This document shows positions 1 to 9,333 of a DNA stretch of 64,000 nucleotides, one piece after another. The stretch spans positions 718,081-782,080 of the forward strand of contig NZ_BDMM01000001.1 of assembly GCF_002157625.1 (NCBI RefSeq), written 5' to 3'. Position numbers and translations under genes: made by a program. The DNA comes from Brevundimonas sp. SH203. Lineage in GTDB: Bacteria > Pseudomonadota > Alphaproteobacteria > Caulobacterales > Caulobacteraceae. Below the pieces are notes generated by a model that saw only the letters and a program-made list of their open reading frames with translations, ran no database searches and was not told the origin of the DNA. The number at the start of each line of letters is the position of its first letter. Within the stretch, counting starts at the first letter, position 1.

Positions 1-1
1 C

Positions 2-1063
2 GGTGGCTCGGGACGTCAAGTCGTCGACCTGACCCAGGCCTTGATCGACGCCGGACACCAGGTCGCCCTCGCCTATTCGCCCCTGCGCGCCGAACCGCGG
101 TTCGAGGCCGAGGTCGCGGCCCTGCCCCTGACCGCCCTCGAACGGCTACCCTTGCGTCGCGCCGTCGGTCCCTGGGACATCCCGGCCCTCAGGGCCCTGA
201 ACCGACTGATCGCCCGGCGGGGGCCGTTCGAAATCCTGCATGGCCACAGCGCCAAGGCCGGAGCCCTTATCCGCCTGGCCCGTGCGCCGGGCGCCGCCAA
301 AATCTATACGCCCCACGCCCTGCCGATGATGGACGCCGGGGGCCTGTCCAGGGTCGCGGCCGGCGTCGCGGAGTGTGTTCTGGCCCACGCAACGACCGAC
401 GCCGTCATCGCCGTCTCGACCGAAGAGGCAGCCGTCGCCCGCCGATGGGGCCTGCCCCGGGATCGTCTGCACGTCGCGCCGAACGGTCTGGCCGCCCCAC
501 CGCAACCCGACCGCGCCGCCGCCCGCCGGCTCATGGGCGTTTCGGACGACACCGTGGTCGTGGGTTTCGTGGGCCGCCTGTGTCGCCAGAAGGATCCGCT
601 GCGGTTCGCCCGGGCCGTGCGGATGGCCAGACGCGCCGCCCCTCGCCTTGTGGGCGTCATGATCGGACAGGGCGACCTGGCCGCCGCCACAGCGAACGAA
701 GGCGGCGACGCCGTGCGTCTGCTGGGCGCGGCGGATGCGCGCGGGCTGATGGCGGGCTTCGACCTGTTCGCCCTGACCAGCCGCTATGAGGCCGACGCCT
801 ACGCCCTGATCGAGGCCGCCGCGCTTGGCCTGCCCATTGTCGCGACCGAGGTCGGCGGGACCAGCCGCCTGATCGCTTCCGGCGCGCGGATCGACCGCCT
901 GCCGACGGATGCGCCCGCCGAAGACATCGCCCAGTCCATCCTGTCCGCCCTGTCCCGCCCGCCAGGGCTCCGTCCGGCGGCCCTGCCCTCGGCCGCGCAG
1001 ATGGCCGCTCGGACGGCGGACATCTATCGTCAGGCTTTCCAGCGGCGCCGCCTGGGTGGATGA
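2..1063 (+). CDS. GT4 family glycosyltransferase, 5' end cut by window edge
   Basis: The reading frame is open from base 2 and enters the window mid-gene. Residues reading GGSGRQVVDLTQALIDAGH match the N-terminal donor loop of GT4 enzymes, so the real start lies upstream. The C-terminal half has the family hallmarks: VGFVGRLCRQKDP, then an EX7E motif (EADAYALIE) in a nucleotide-sugar-binding segment. It probably transfers a sugar from an activated nucleotide donor to a lipid-linked glycan at the cytoplasmic face of the inner membrane. The next glycosyltransferase overlaps its stop by 8 bases, so the two are translationally coupled. Donor and acceptor cannot be read from the sequence. Confidence 0.85.
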   Translation, partial: GGSGRQVVDLTQALIDAGHQVALAYSPLRAEPRFEAEVAALPLTALERLPLRRAVGPWDIPALRALNRLIARRGPFEILHGHSAKAGALIRLARAPGAAKIYTPHALPMMDAGGLSRVAAGVAECVLAHATTDAVIAVSTEEAAVARRWGLPRDRLHVAPNGLAAPPQPDRAAARRLMGVSDDTVVVGFVGRLCRQKDPLRFARAVRMARRAAPRLVGVMIGQGDLAAATANEGGDAVRLLGAADARGLMAGFDLFALTSRYEADAYALIEAAALGLPIVATEVGGTSRLIASGARIDRLPTDAPAEDIAQSILSALSRPPGLRPAALPSAAQMAARTADIYRQAFQRRRLGG

Positions 1064-2117
1064 GCCGATCCTGATCAACGGGCGGTTCCTGACCCAGCCC
1101 CTCAGCGGCGTGCAGCGCTACGCCCGCGAGATCGTCCGCGCCCTGGATCGCCTGCCGAACGCCGACCGTCGCTACCGGCTCATGGTCCCCAACGGCGCCG
1201 ATCCCCTGCCCCTTGATCGAATTCCCGTCTATCGCCTTCCGGGCGTCGTCGGCCATCTGTGGGAACAGGTCCGCCTAGCCGAGGCCGCGCGCGACCATCG
1301 CCTGCTGTCCCTCTGCGGCGCCGGCCCCGTCGGACATTCGCGACAAGTGGTTGTGATCCATGACGCCGCCGTCTTTCGCCGGCCCGACCTGTTCAAGCCT
1401 CGCTACGTCCTGGCGCATCGCGTCCTGGATCGACGACTGGCCAGACGCGCGCGACTGGCCACCGTCTCGCGCTTTTCCCGGGCCGAACTGGCGGCCGTGC
1501 TGAACTTGTCGCCCGACGCCATCGCTGTCGCCCCGAACAGCGCCGACCACCTGCGAGACATCGTCCCGGACACAGATGTCCTGCGGGCGTTGAACCTGCC
1601 CGGCCGCCGCTATTTCGTCTGCATCGGCAATCAGACGCCGAACAAGAACCTGGCCGTCGCCGCCCGCGCCCTGGCCCGCCTTCCCGATCCAGACATCCGG
1701 CTGGTGCGGGTCGGCGCCCGTCTGACCGGCGTGGCCCACGCATCGACCGCGCCCGACGATCCGCGCATCGTCCGGGCCGGTCGCCGCACGGATCGGGAGA
1801 TCGCCGCCCTGCTGCGGGGCGCGACGGGGCTAATCTTCCCCAGCCTCTACGAAGGCTTCGGCATCCCGCCGCTGGAGGCCATGGTCCACGGCTGCCCGGT
1901 GATCGCCTCCGACATTCCCGCGACGAGAGAGGTCTGCGCCGACGCGGCCTTCTATTTCGACCCGACCGACGACGCCGCCCTGGCCGAGCATATGCAGACG
2001 CTGCTGAACACCCCGGCCCTCGCACGTCTCGAAGCGGGCCGACGCCGCGCCGACGCCTACAGCTGGTCCCGATCCGCCGCAGTCCTCGACGCCCTCCTGG
2101 ACAGCAGTTGGTCATAG
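1056..2117 (+). CDS. GT4 family glycosyltransferase
   Basis: The protein is 353 residues from a GTG start at 1056 that overlaps the previous stop. A longer frame runs upstream but only shadows the preceding gene. Recognisable GT4 features are an N-terminal LSGVQRYAREI loop, the motif CIGNQTPNKNL that opens the C-terminal Rossmann domain, and the EX7E motif within YEGFGIPPLEAM. This pattern is common in mannosyl/rhamnosyl-type transferases of O-antigen and exopolysaccharide loci, though the sugar is not determinable. The 3' end overlaps the convergent glycosyltransferase gene by 61 bp. Confidence 0.88.
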   Translation: MDEPILINGRFLTQPLSGVQRYAREIVRALDRLPNADRRYRLMVPNGADPLPLDRIPVYRLPGVVGHLWEQVRLAEAARDHRLLSLCGAGPVGHSRQVVVIHDAAVFRRPDLFKPRYVLAHRVLDRRLARRARLATVSRFSRAELAAVLNLSPDAIAVAPNSADHLRDIVPDTDVLRALNLPGRRYFVCIGNQTPNKNLAVAARALARLPDPDIRLVRVGARLTGVAHASTAPDDPRIVRAGRRTDREIAALLRGATGLIFPSLYEGFGIPPLEAMVHGCPVIASDIPATREVCADAAFYFDPTDDAALAEHMQTLLNTPALARLEAGRRRADAYSWSRSAAVLDALLDSSWS

Positions 2118-3268
2118 ATCGCCAGATGCGCCTCGACCACCGCCGCCTCGGTCCAGCGCGACGGCCCGGATGCGGCGAACCGCCAGCGTTCAGGCTCTGA
2201 CATCGCCGCCTGCATGGCCTGCGCCAGGGCCGCGACATCGCCGGGTTGGACCAAGGCCGACGCCCCCGCCCCCTCCGCCGCCTCGGGCAGGCCCCCGATG
2301 CGCGAAGCGATGACGCCCCGCCCCTGCTGCACCGCCTCCGCCACCGCCCGCCCGAACGGCTCGGCCCACAGCGCCGGCGCGACCAGCACGTCCACCGTCG
2401 GCCAGAAGTCGCCCGCACCGACCTGTCCCAGCCAAACGATGCGCGGGTCGGGAAACTCGGCCCGAAGCCGCGCCGAATAGGCCGCATCGCCGCGCCCCCC
2501 GATCCTCAGCCGCCAGTCCCCCTTCAGCCGCGTCGTCGCGCGCAACAGGGTTTCGATCCCCTTTTCCGCCTCGACCCGCCCCAGGAACCCGAAGGTCAGC
2601 ACCGGCTCCCTCGACCACCCCGGCCGCCGCGTCGGCGCCCTTTCAGGCGCGGCGTTGCCGATGACCGAGCCGGCGCTGTCACAAAAATAGCCGGCGTCGC
2701 GATGCGCCTCCAGAACCGGGCGGCTCAGGCCGATCACATGATCGACCCCTTGCGACCGCGCCCGCTTCCCGGCCGTCAGCATGACGCAGGACGCGCACCG
2801 CCGCGAGCAACGGGCCCCCTGCCGAAACATTGACGCCCGCGCGCACATCATCGACCAGTCGCGCAGGGTCTGGACCAGCGGCAGGCCCCGCCGCGCCGCC
2901 GCGCGATGGACGGACTGCGAAAACCCGGTCGTCAGATGCAGATGGACCAGATCGGGCTGGACCTGCGCCGCCACCCGATCCACGACGCCGTCCATCAGCG
3001 GATTGGCGGCCTCCAGCCCGTGCCACAGCGCCCGTTTCATGGCCGCGCGCGCCTCGCCGTCATAGGGCCAGTACAGGTTCCTCAACCGCCGTCGATGAAC
3101 GACCACGCCCCCCACCGTCCGCTCCACGGCGGCGTCTCCGGGCGACAAGGTCAGCACCGAGGTCTCCACACCCGCAGCGGCCAGCCCCTCGGCCAGTTGC
3201 GCCACGCTGCGCTCGGCCCCGCCGATGTCGGCCGGGGGATACAGGGTGTTGACGATCAGCACCCTCAT
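2057..3268 (-). CDS. GT4 family glycosyltransferase
   Basis: A 403-residue protein starts MRVLIVNTLYPPADIGGAE, a typical GT4 N-terminus with a glycine-rich donor loop. The C-terminal domain contains GFLGRVEAEKGIETLL and an EX7E motif in EPFGRAVAE. A cysteine-rich stretch (CSRRCASC) sits in the middle of the protein, as in a subset of GT4 proteins that act on exported polysaccharides. The ATG overlaps the TGA of the upstream membrane-protein gene (ATGA), so it is the last gene of the minus-strand polysaccharide operon. The final residues read YDQLLSRRASRTAADRDQL and lie over the end of the convergent plus-strand gene. Confidence 0.88.
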   Translation of the reverse strand: MRVLIVNTLYPPADIGGAERSVAQLAEGLAAAGVETSVLTLSPGDAAVERTVGGVVVHRRRLRNLYWPYDGEARAAMKRALWHGLEAANPLMDGVVDRVAAQVQPDLVHLHLTTGFSQSVHRAAARRGLPLVQTLRDWSMMCARASMFRQGARCSRRCASCVMLTAGKRARSQGVDHVIGLSRPVLEAHRDAGYFCDSAGSVIGNAAPERAPTRRPGWSREPVLTFGFLGRVEAEKGIETLLRATTRLKGDWRLRIGGRGDAAYSARLRAEFPDPRIVWLGQVGAGDFWPTVDVLVAPALWAEPFGRAVAEAVQQGRGVIASRIGGLPEAAEGAGASALVQPGDVAALAQAMQAAMSEPERWRFAASGPSRWTEAAVVEAHLAIYDQLLSRRASRTAADRDQL

Positions 3269-4500
3269 GGCGGCGTCGCCCTCCGCCAGACCAGGGCGGC
3301 GACGAGGCAACACAGAAAGACGAACCCCGCCCCCTGCGTCAGGTCCTCCGCCAGCATCGCGACCAGCAGACAGGCCGACAGCGGCGTAAAGGCGTCCATC
3401 CGCGCAACGGACGCCAGATGCAGGACCAGAAGCACGACCGCCGCGGCCGCCCCCACCGTCCGCGCCATGAACAGATAGCCGTTGTGACTGACCGACGCCG
3501 CGCGATCGGCGCCCATCTCCTGCGCCGTCGTCCAGCCCGCGCCCCAGGGCCGATCCGCCGCCTGATCCAGCGTCCGGCGCCAGGTCTCGACCCGCCCGGC
3601 CAGATTGTCCGCCAGCGCCGCCCGGTCGAACCGTTCGGCGAAGCGCACGTCGTCCAGATCGGCCCCGCCCTGCAGCATCAGCACGCCCGCCGCGACGACG
3701 CACAGCGCCAGAACCGCGCCGGGGACGTTGAACCGCTCGCGCCACCGCCGACCGACCGCGATCCGCGCCAGCCAGGCCACGCCCGCCGCCGCCAAACCGG
3801 CGCGCGACAGGGTTCCCGCGAACCCCGCAAGGGCCAGAGCGACCCCGGCCCAGGTCGCGACGCTCCGCGTCCACCGCCCGCGCGCCAGGGCGATCCCCGC
3901 CGGAACCGCCAGTCCGATCATGGCCATGGCGGCGTTCGGATGCTCGGCCAGGGTCGTGATCCGCACCTGGGCCGCGGCGGTCGTGACCATGGCGCGCGGC
4001 GAGGCCAGTCCCACGGCCTGCAACACCTCCCGTCCGATCAGCAACGACAGGCCAGAGGTCGCCACATGAACCGCCGCGCCGATCAGGACCGCCGCGAAGA
4101 ACAGCCGCCGGCACGCCTCATCCCGCACCAGCAGGCCCGCGACCGGCGGCGCGACCAGGCTGGCCGCGATCCATCGAAACCAGAAGGCGGCGTCCCCGCC
4201 ATCGAACGACGCGCCGACCGCCGACTGCTGCGCCAGCATCGTGACCGTCAGGAAGAGGCCGGCGACCCAGCCGACGGCGCGCAGCGGCGGCGTCATCCGC
4301 CCGAACTCCACCCCCGCCATCGGCAAGGCGATCAGCAGCGCCAGATCGCCCAGACGCGGCCCGCTGAGCAGTCCCGGCGTCAGGAACAGCGGCGCCGTCG
4401 CGCCCATCCCCAGCAGCGCCAGACACGTCCGCCCATAGGCCGCCGTGACCTGCGACCACCGCAGACGGCGCCGACGCCCGGCGGCTACGGCCCCGCGCAA
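3265..4500 (-). CDS. O-antigen polymerase/ligase-like membrane protein
   Basis: A protein of about 411 residues has roughly ten hydrophobic segments, and a soluble loop before the last ones carries RVETWRRTLDQAADRPWGAGW and SHNGYLFMARTVG. That H-N-x-Y region after a periplasmic loop is characteristic of the Wzy/WaaL (O-antigen ligase) superfamily. The role would be polymerising or attaching glycan repeat units in the periplasm. The start is uncertain: I chose a TTG at 4500 with a GAGG upstream, which overlaps the preceding gene's end and gives a basic N-terminus before the first helix. An ATG at 4407 would give 380 residues. Confidence 0.75.
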   Translation of the reverse strand: MRGAVAAGRRRRLRWSQVTAAYGRTCLALLGMGATAPLFLTPGLLSGPRLGDLALLIALPMAGVEFGRMTPPLRAVGWVAGLFLTVTMLAQQSAVGASFDGGDAAFWFRWIAASLVAPPVAGLLVRDEACRRLFFAAVLIGAAVHVATSGLSLLIGREVLQAVGLASPRAMVTTAAAQVRITTLAEHPNAAMAMIGLAVPAGIALARGRWTRSVATWAGVALALAGFAGTLSRAGLAAAGVAWLARIAVGRRWRERFNVPGAVLALCVVAAGVLMLQGGADLDDVRFAERFDRAALADNLAGRVETWRRTLDQAADRPWGAGWTTAQEMGADRAASVSHNGYLFMARTVGAAAAVVLLVLHLASVARMDAFTPLSACLLVAMLAEDLTQGAGFVFLCCLVAALVWRRATPP

Positions 4501-5402
4501 AACTCGACCTCGGGATCGAAGCGCGCGCCATCCAGCACCCCGGCGACCAGCACCCCCGCCTTGCGCCACCGCCCCTTCAGCACCAGTCCGCCCGCCATCC
4601 GTAGCCGGGACGCCGCATAGCGCAGCGCCGACCCCGCCCCCTCGTGCCGCCGCTTGGCCAGTATGACGTTGCGCGTCAGATAGCGATGCAGCCGCTCGCG
4701 TTCCGCGTCCGGCTCTGTCTCTATGCTCAACCGCCCCGGCGCGGCGCGGACGTGGACCACCCGGCTGGCAGCGACCAGATGCCCCGGCCCGTCGCGCGAC
4801 AGTCGCAGCGTATATTCCGTATCGTCGCCCCAGATGAACATCGGCGCCAGCGGCAGGCCGTGCCGCGCCACCGCCGCCCGCCCGATCATCAGCGATACGA
4901 AGGTCGCCTGCCGCACCGGGATCAGCCCCCGGTCCAGACGCTCGCCCCAGGCTGGATAGCCCAGCCCATTCTCCCGCCGGTCGATCTCGGGCGTATTGGT
5001 CAGATGGCCTTCGGGCGAACGGACGCTTGAACACAGGAAGGCGGGCGCTGCGCCTTCTCCAACCAGCGCCGCTTCCGCCGCCAACAGGGCCTCCAGCGCA
5101 TCGGGCGCGGCCAGCACGTCGTCGTCCATCAGCCACAGCCGTTCGGCCCCCGCCTGCATGGCCGCGCGAACCCCGGCGTTGAACCCGCCCGCCCCGCCGG
5201 TGTTGGTCGCCATCCGCACCACCGACGCCCGTCCGGCCCAGGCGTCGGCCAGCATCTCGGCGGTGCCGTCGTCGCTGGCGTTGTCCACCACGATCAGGCC
5301 GTCGCACGGCCGCGTCTGGGCGATCAGATGCGCCAGACATTGCTCCAGCAGGGCGCGCCGGTTCCACGTCACCACCACGGCGAAGACGACGGGCGACCTC
5401 AC
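4485..5402 (-). CDS. GT2 family glycosyltransferase, galactofuranosyltransferase-like
   Basis: This 305-residue enzyme has a GT-A fold signature: VVVTWNRRALLEQCL at the N-terminus, DNASDDGT as the first nucleotide-binding motif, GGAGGFNAG, and LMDDDV as the metal-binding DXD-type motif. This combination resembles GlfT/rhamnosyl-type GT2 enzymes, and the directly upstream gene is UDP-galactopyranose mutase, which makes UDP-galactofuranose. Galactofuranosyl transfer is therefore a reasonable inference but not proven. The GTG start at 5402 overlaps the mutase stop (GTGA), implying translational coupling. Confidence 0.82.
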   Translation of the reverse strand: MRSPVVFAVVVTWNRRALLEQCLAHLIAQTRPCDGLIVVDNASDDGTAEMLADAWAGRASVVRMATNTGGAGGFNAGVRAAMQAGAERLWLMDDDVLAAPDALEALLAAEAALVGEGAAPAFLCSSVRSPEGHLTNTPEIDRRENGLGYPAWGERLDRGLIPVRQATFVSLMIGRAAVARHGLPLAPMFIWGDDTEYTLRLSRDGPGHLVAASRVVHVRAAPGRLSIETEPDAERERLHRYLTRNVILAKRRHEGAGSALRYAASRLRMAGGLVLKGRWRKAGVLVAGVLDGARFDPEVEFCAGP

Positions 5403-6547
5403 GCCGCCATCCCCGCCACGGCCGGCGCCAGTGTCTTTTCGACCAGGCTCAGCGCCCGCCCTGCCGCCTGGTCCATATTGTAGTAGCGGAAGTCCGCCAG
5501 CCGCCCGGCGAACCAGACCTTGCCCGCCAGCGTCCGCGCCATCGCCCTGTATTCGTCCGCCAGCCGCCCCGACGCCTCGGACAGGACCGGATAATGCGGC
5601 TCGGTCACGCCGGGCGTGTGGGCCATCGGATATTCCGCGACGAGGGCGGTCGTCGGCCCCGCCTCCCCCGTCAGATGGCGGAAATCGGTGACGCGGGTGA
5701 AGTCGGGCGCCTGGGGGTGGTTGACCGTACCCACCGGCAGACCGTCGCGCACGTCCACGGCCCGATGCGCGAACCGGACGCTGCGATAGGGCAAGGCGCC
5801 CGCCGACCGGCCGAAATAGTCGTCCAGCGGCCCGCAATAGACCATCCGGTCCCACGCCGTCGGCTCGACCTCGGCCATCTTCGTGTTCAGCGACACATGG
5901 ATGTTCGGGTGATCCAGCATCCGCGCGAACAGGGCCGAATAGCCGTCGCGCGGCATGGCCTGATGACGATCGGTGAAATAGCGGTCGTCCTGCCCGACCA
6001 CCACCGGCACCCGGGCCAGGACGGCGGGGTCCAGATCCCCGACCGGCACGCCCCATTGCCGAGCCGAATAGTCGGCGAAGACCTTGTCGAACACATAGTC
6101 GGCGACCAGCCTCAGATCGGGGTCGTCCGCCGCCGCCCTCAGATCGTGGATGGTCGGCCGCGCGTCGGGGCCGAACGCCCGCACCAGCCGCTCGGACAAT
6201 CTCGCCGCCGTCGCCTCGGGGAACAGCATCCGCAGGGACGTCAGGTTGAACGGCAACGGAACCAGCCGCCCGTCGATCCAGCCCCGCACCCGATGTTCAT
6301 AGGGTCGCCAGGCCGTGAACCAGCTCAGATAGTCGAAGATGCGGTCGCTGTTGGTGTGAAAGACGTGCGGCCCATAGGGGTGGATCAGCCGCCCGCCCTC
6401 GTCGCGACGATCATGGACGTTGCCCCCGACATGATCGCGCCGGTCGATCACCAGCACGCGCTGATCCAGACCGCGCGCCAGCCGTTCGGCGACCACCGCC
6501 CCGGTGAACCCCGCCCCGACCACCATCCAGTCATACCGCCGGGACAT
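5399..6547 (-). CDS. glf: UDP-galactopyranose mutase
   Basis: This 382-residue flavoenzyme interconverts UDP-galactopyranose and UDP-galactofuranose, supplying the furanose donor for surface glycans. The FAD-binding N-terminus reads VVGAGFTGAVVAERLA, followed by RRDHVGGNVHD and the family motif GPHVFHTNSDRIFDYLSWF. The C-terminal WFAGRLADFRYYNMDQA is the second conserved flavin/substrate region. Length matches bacterial Glf (about 370-390). It overlaps the upstream flippase by 17 bp and the downstream GT2 gene by 4 bp, so it is embedded in a tightly packed operon. Confidence 0.95.
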   Translation of the reverse strand: MSRRYDWMVVGAGFTGAVVAERLARGLDQRVLVIDRRDHVGGNVHDRRDEGGRLIHPYGPHVFHTNSDRIFDYLSWFTAWRPYEHRVRGWIDGRLVPLPFNLTSLRMLFPEATAARLSERLVRAFGPDARPTIHDLRAAADDPDLRLVADYVFDKVFADYSARQWGVPVGDLDPAVLARVPVVVGQDDRYFTDRHQAMPRDGYSALFARMLDHPNIHVSLNTKMAEVEPTAWDRMVYCGPLDDYFGRSAGALPYRSVRFAHRAVDVRDGLPVGTVNHPQAPDFTRVTDFRHLTGEAGPTTALVAEYPMAHTPGVTEPHYPVLSEASGRLADEYRAMARTLAGKVWFAGRLADFRYYNMDQAAGRALSLVEKTLAPAVAGMAA

Positions 6548-7802
6548 GACGGCTCCGTGCGGGAAACAGCGCGCCCCAGTGGCCTTTCAGACAGGCCGCG
6601 CAGATCACGACGACCGCCGCCTCGCCGACGATCCTGGCCCCGGCCATGCCGACGGCGCCGAAAGCCGGGGCCAGCGCCCACGCCGCCCCCAGCGTCGCCG
6701 CGCACCCCGCCGCCGTCATCGCCGCGAACCGCCCGTCCATCCGCAGCGACGTCATCAGATGAAGGCCCAGCACCTGGCTGATCGCCACCAGCGGCAGGGT
6801 CGCGGCCAGCAGACGCAAGGGCGTCTTCGCCCCCATGAAGCCCGCGCCGAACAGGCCGCGCATCAACATCGGCGCCGCGACTGTCAAACCTGCGGCCACG
6901 ACCGCCGCCGCGCCGAAGACGCCGATCAGCGTCCACCGCGCGGTGCGAAAGGCCGCGACCGGATCATGGGTCAACAGGCCGGCGATCCGGGGCGCGATCA
7001 CCCCCGCCAGCGGCCGCATCAGCGACCCTGCGGCGGACACCAGCCGATCCGCGACCCCATACAGGGCCGCCTGCGCCGGCCCGGCCAGAACGGCGACCGC
7101 GAACACGGCCGCGCCAGTATAGGCCGCGATCACCGCGCGGCTGAGAAACAGCGGCCCACCGTCCCGCAACGCCGCGACCACCGACGACCACGACGGCCGC
7201 GCGATCCGCTCCCTGCGCCACACCCCCACGACGCCGACCGCCACCCCGCACCAGACCCCGGCCGCCTGCATCGCCAGGGCCCCGGCCACGCCCAACCCCG
7301 GCCACGCCAGGATGATCAGGGCCGCCGCCAGCATGAAGCCGACCTCGCGCATCGCCATCGGCGCCGGATTCCCGATCCCCTGAAAATACCACAGCAGGCC
7401 GGCGCCCTGACCGACGCCCAGCAGGATCGCCACGGCCGTCGCCCCGGTCGCGCCGCCCGGCACGGGGGTCAGGGCCGATAGACACAGACCGACGCAGACG
7501 GCGAGCGGCGCCAGCAGAACCCGCACCGCAACGGCCCGGCCGACGATCTCGCCCCTGTCCGCCGGACGCGCCGCGATGTCGCGCGGGCCGGACACCGACA
7601 GGCCGTAGTCCACGACCACCGAGACGATCAGCGCCAGCGACAGACCCGCCGCATAGACGCCGAACCCCTCGATCCCCAGCCGTCGCGTCAGAACCGGATA
7701 AAGCAGCAGCGGCGCGGCGTATCGGGCGATGTGGGCGACATACAGCCAGCCGGCGTCGGCCACGCTACGCGCAGACAGTCCTAGCCGCCGCTCCCGCCCC
7801 AA
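6531..7802 (-). CDS. Oligosaccharide flippase (Wzx/MOP superfamily)
   Basis: A 423-residue polytopic protein has about twelve hydrophobic segments and the N-terminal pattern YAAPLLLYPVLTRRLGIEGFGVYA, which is typical of polysaccharide flippases (PST/Wzx family). It would translocate undecaprenyl-linked repeat units across the inner membrane. It is the first gene of the minus-strand polysaccharide operon. The frame opens at a TTG (7802). A GTG at 7763 would remove 13 residues and is also possible; neither has a strong ribosome-binding site. Confidence 0.85.
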   Translation of the reverse strand: MGRERRLGLSARSVADAGWLYVAHIARYAAPLLLYPVLTRRLGIEGFGVYAAGLSLALIVSVVVDYGLSVSGPRDIAARPADRGEIVGRAVAVRVLLAPLAVCVGLCLSALTPVPGGATGATAVAILLGVGQGAGLLWYFQGIGNPAPMAMREVGFMLAAALIILAWPGLGVAGALAMQAAGVWCGVAVGVVGVWRRERIARPSWSSVVAALRDGGPLFLSRAVIAAYTGAAVFAVAVLAGPAQAALYGVADRLVSAAGSLMRPLAGVIAPRIAGLLTHDPVAAFRTARWTLIGVFGAAAVVAAGLTVAAPMLMRGLFGAGFMGAKTPLRLLAATLPLVAISQVLGLHLMTSLRMDGRFAAMTAAGCAATLGAAWALAPAFGAVGMAGARIVGEAAVVVICAACLKGHWGALFPARSRHVPAV

Positions 7803-7883
7803 CTGCCGCCCCCGACACTCAACCTTGGCGGGACGTTACACACGCAAGACGCAGCCCGGCAAGGGCGTCGCCTGGGCTTGGGA

Positions 7884-8297
7884 TCAGCCGAAACGTCCCT
7901 CGGCCCAGCGCGCGGCGAAATAGCCGCCCGTCGCGGACGCGGCGGTCAGGACCGTGCCCCACATCAAGTCGATCAGCGTCAGTTTCGTCTGCCACACCGA
8001 CAGGGTCGCCTGATTGGTCAGGTCATAGGTGGCGTAGGCCACGAAGCCCAGCACCGCCCCGTTCAGCGCGGCCCGCGTCCAGTTTCCGTCCTTCAGCGCC
8101 GGCGCGATGGCCAGAAACACCGTCCCGGCGATGGAGATCAGATAGAAGGTCACGGCCGCCTTCATGTCCGGCTTGTCGGCCATGATCGACCCGATGACCG
8201 GCTTGTAGAGCCGGTCGGTCATGGTGGTCAGCCAGACGAAGTCGATGGCGGCGAAAGTCAGGCCGGCCCCCAGATAGGCCGCGACATATTTGATCAT
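7884..8297 (-). CDS. DUF2177 family membrane protein
   Basis: This 137-residue protein has four predicted membrane helices. It starts MIKYVAAYLGAGLTFAAIDF and carries AYATYDLTNQATL in the middle, matching the DUF2177 family. Function is unknown. It lies 10 bp downstream of a cyclopropane-fatty-acid-synthase-like gene on the same strand. The two families often occur together with lipid-modifying genes, so a role connected to membrane lipids is plausible. Confidence 0.88.
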   Translation of the reverse strand: MIKYVAAYLGAGLTFAAIDFVWLTTMTDRLYKPVIGSIMADKPDMKAAVTFYLISIAGTVFLAIAPALKDGNWTRAALNGAVLGFVAYATYDLTNQATLSVWQTKLTLIDLMWGTVLTAASATGGYFAARWAEGRFG

Positions 8298-8307
8298 GCT
8301 CGTGTCC

Positions 8308-9333
8308 TCAAACAGGTTTCAGTCGGTAATGGCTGACCGCCCAGGTCCGGCCCTCGTCGTTGCCGAACAGGCCCGCCGTCGCCAGATAGAACCGCCGCCA
8401 GCGCCGGGTCCAAAGCCGGGCCTCGTCGCCATAGGTCTCTCGCATCAACACCGCGACCCGGTCGGCGTTCCGGTCCATATTGGCCAGCCAGTTCTCGGCC
8501 GTCTTCGCATAATGGCCGCCGTTCCACGTCCAGTCCTGCTCGACCGCGAACAGGTCGGGAAACTGCCGGATCAGGCCATGGCTGGGCATGACGCCGCCAG
8601 TGAAGAAGTGCCGGGCGATGAAGTCGCCGCTGTCGGTGTGGTCGAACCGATAGGGGGCGTCGCGGTGGGTGAAGACGTGAATGAACATCCGCCCGTCAGG
8701 CTTCAGCCAGCCCTTCGCCCTGGTCAGCAGGGCGCGCCAATTGGCCATATGTTCGAACATCTCCACCGAGACGATGCGATCGAACCGCTGCTCGGTGTCG
8801 AAGGCGTTCATGTCCTGTGTGACGACCGTCAGGTTCGTCAGCCCCCGCGCCGCCGCCTGGGCCTCGATATGGCCGCGTTGGCCGTGGCTGTTCGACACCG
8901 CCGTGATCCGGGCGTTCGGATAGGTCTCGGCCATCCACAGCGACAGCGAACCCCAGCCGCAGCCCATCTCCAGGATCGTCTGCCCGTCCCCCAGATCGGC
9001 ATTGGCGCAGGTTTCGGCCAGCGCCGCCTCTTCCGCCTGATCCAGCGTCTCGCGCCCGGTGGGATACAGGCAGCAGGAATATTTCAGCCGCCGGCCCAGA
9101 CACAGCTGAAAGAACTTGGGCGGCAGTTCGTAATGCTGCTGGTTCGCCGCGTCCGTATGTTCGGCGATGGCGCGGCGGGCCATCTCTTGCGCGAACGCCG
9201 CCTCGTCGTGCGGCCTGTCGCGATCCAGCCGTTTGCGCGCCTCCGTCACCAGACTGTCGATGGCAGGACGGGTCACGAAATCGGGAAAGGGCGCGTCCTG
9301 AAGCTGGCGAATGGCGACATTGGTCAGGTTCAT
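8308..9333 (-). CDS. Cyclopropane-fatty-acyl-phospholipid synthase-family methyltransferase
   Basis: This 341-residue class I SAM-dependent methyltransferase has motif I as EMGCGWGSLSLWMAE. Ahead of it lies YELPPKFFQLCLGRRLKYSCC, which matches the CFA synthase family around the substrate pocket. SVEMFEHMANW and HVFTHRDAPY follow. True Cfa methylates unsaturated phospholipid acyl chains, but this shorter form belongs to a broader clade whose exact substrate is not known. It heads a two-gene operon with the DUF2177 gene and is transcribed divergently from the CoA-transferase genes. Confidence 0.85.
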   Translation of the reverse strand: MNLTNVAIRQLQDAPFPDFVTRPAIDSLVTEARKRLDRDRPHDEAAFAQEMARRAIAEHTDAANQQHYELPPKFFQLCLGRRLKYSCCLYPTGRETLDQAEEAALAETCANADLGDGQTILEMGCGWGSLSLWMAETYPNARITAVSNSHGQRGHIEAQAAARGLTNLTVVTQDMNAFDTEQRFDRIVSVEMFEHMANWRALLTRAKGWLKPDGRMFIHVFTHRDAPYRFDHTDSGDFIARHFFTGGVMPSHGLIRQFPDLFAVEQDWTWNGGHYAKTAENWLANMDRNADRVAVLMRETYGDEARLWTRRWRRFYLATAGLFGNDEGRTWAVSHYRLKPV

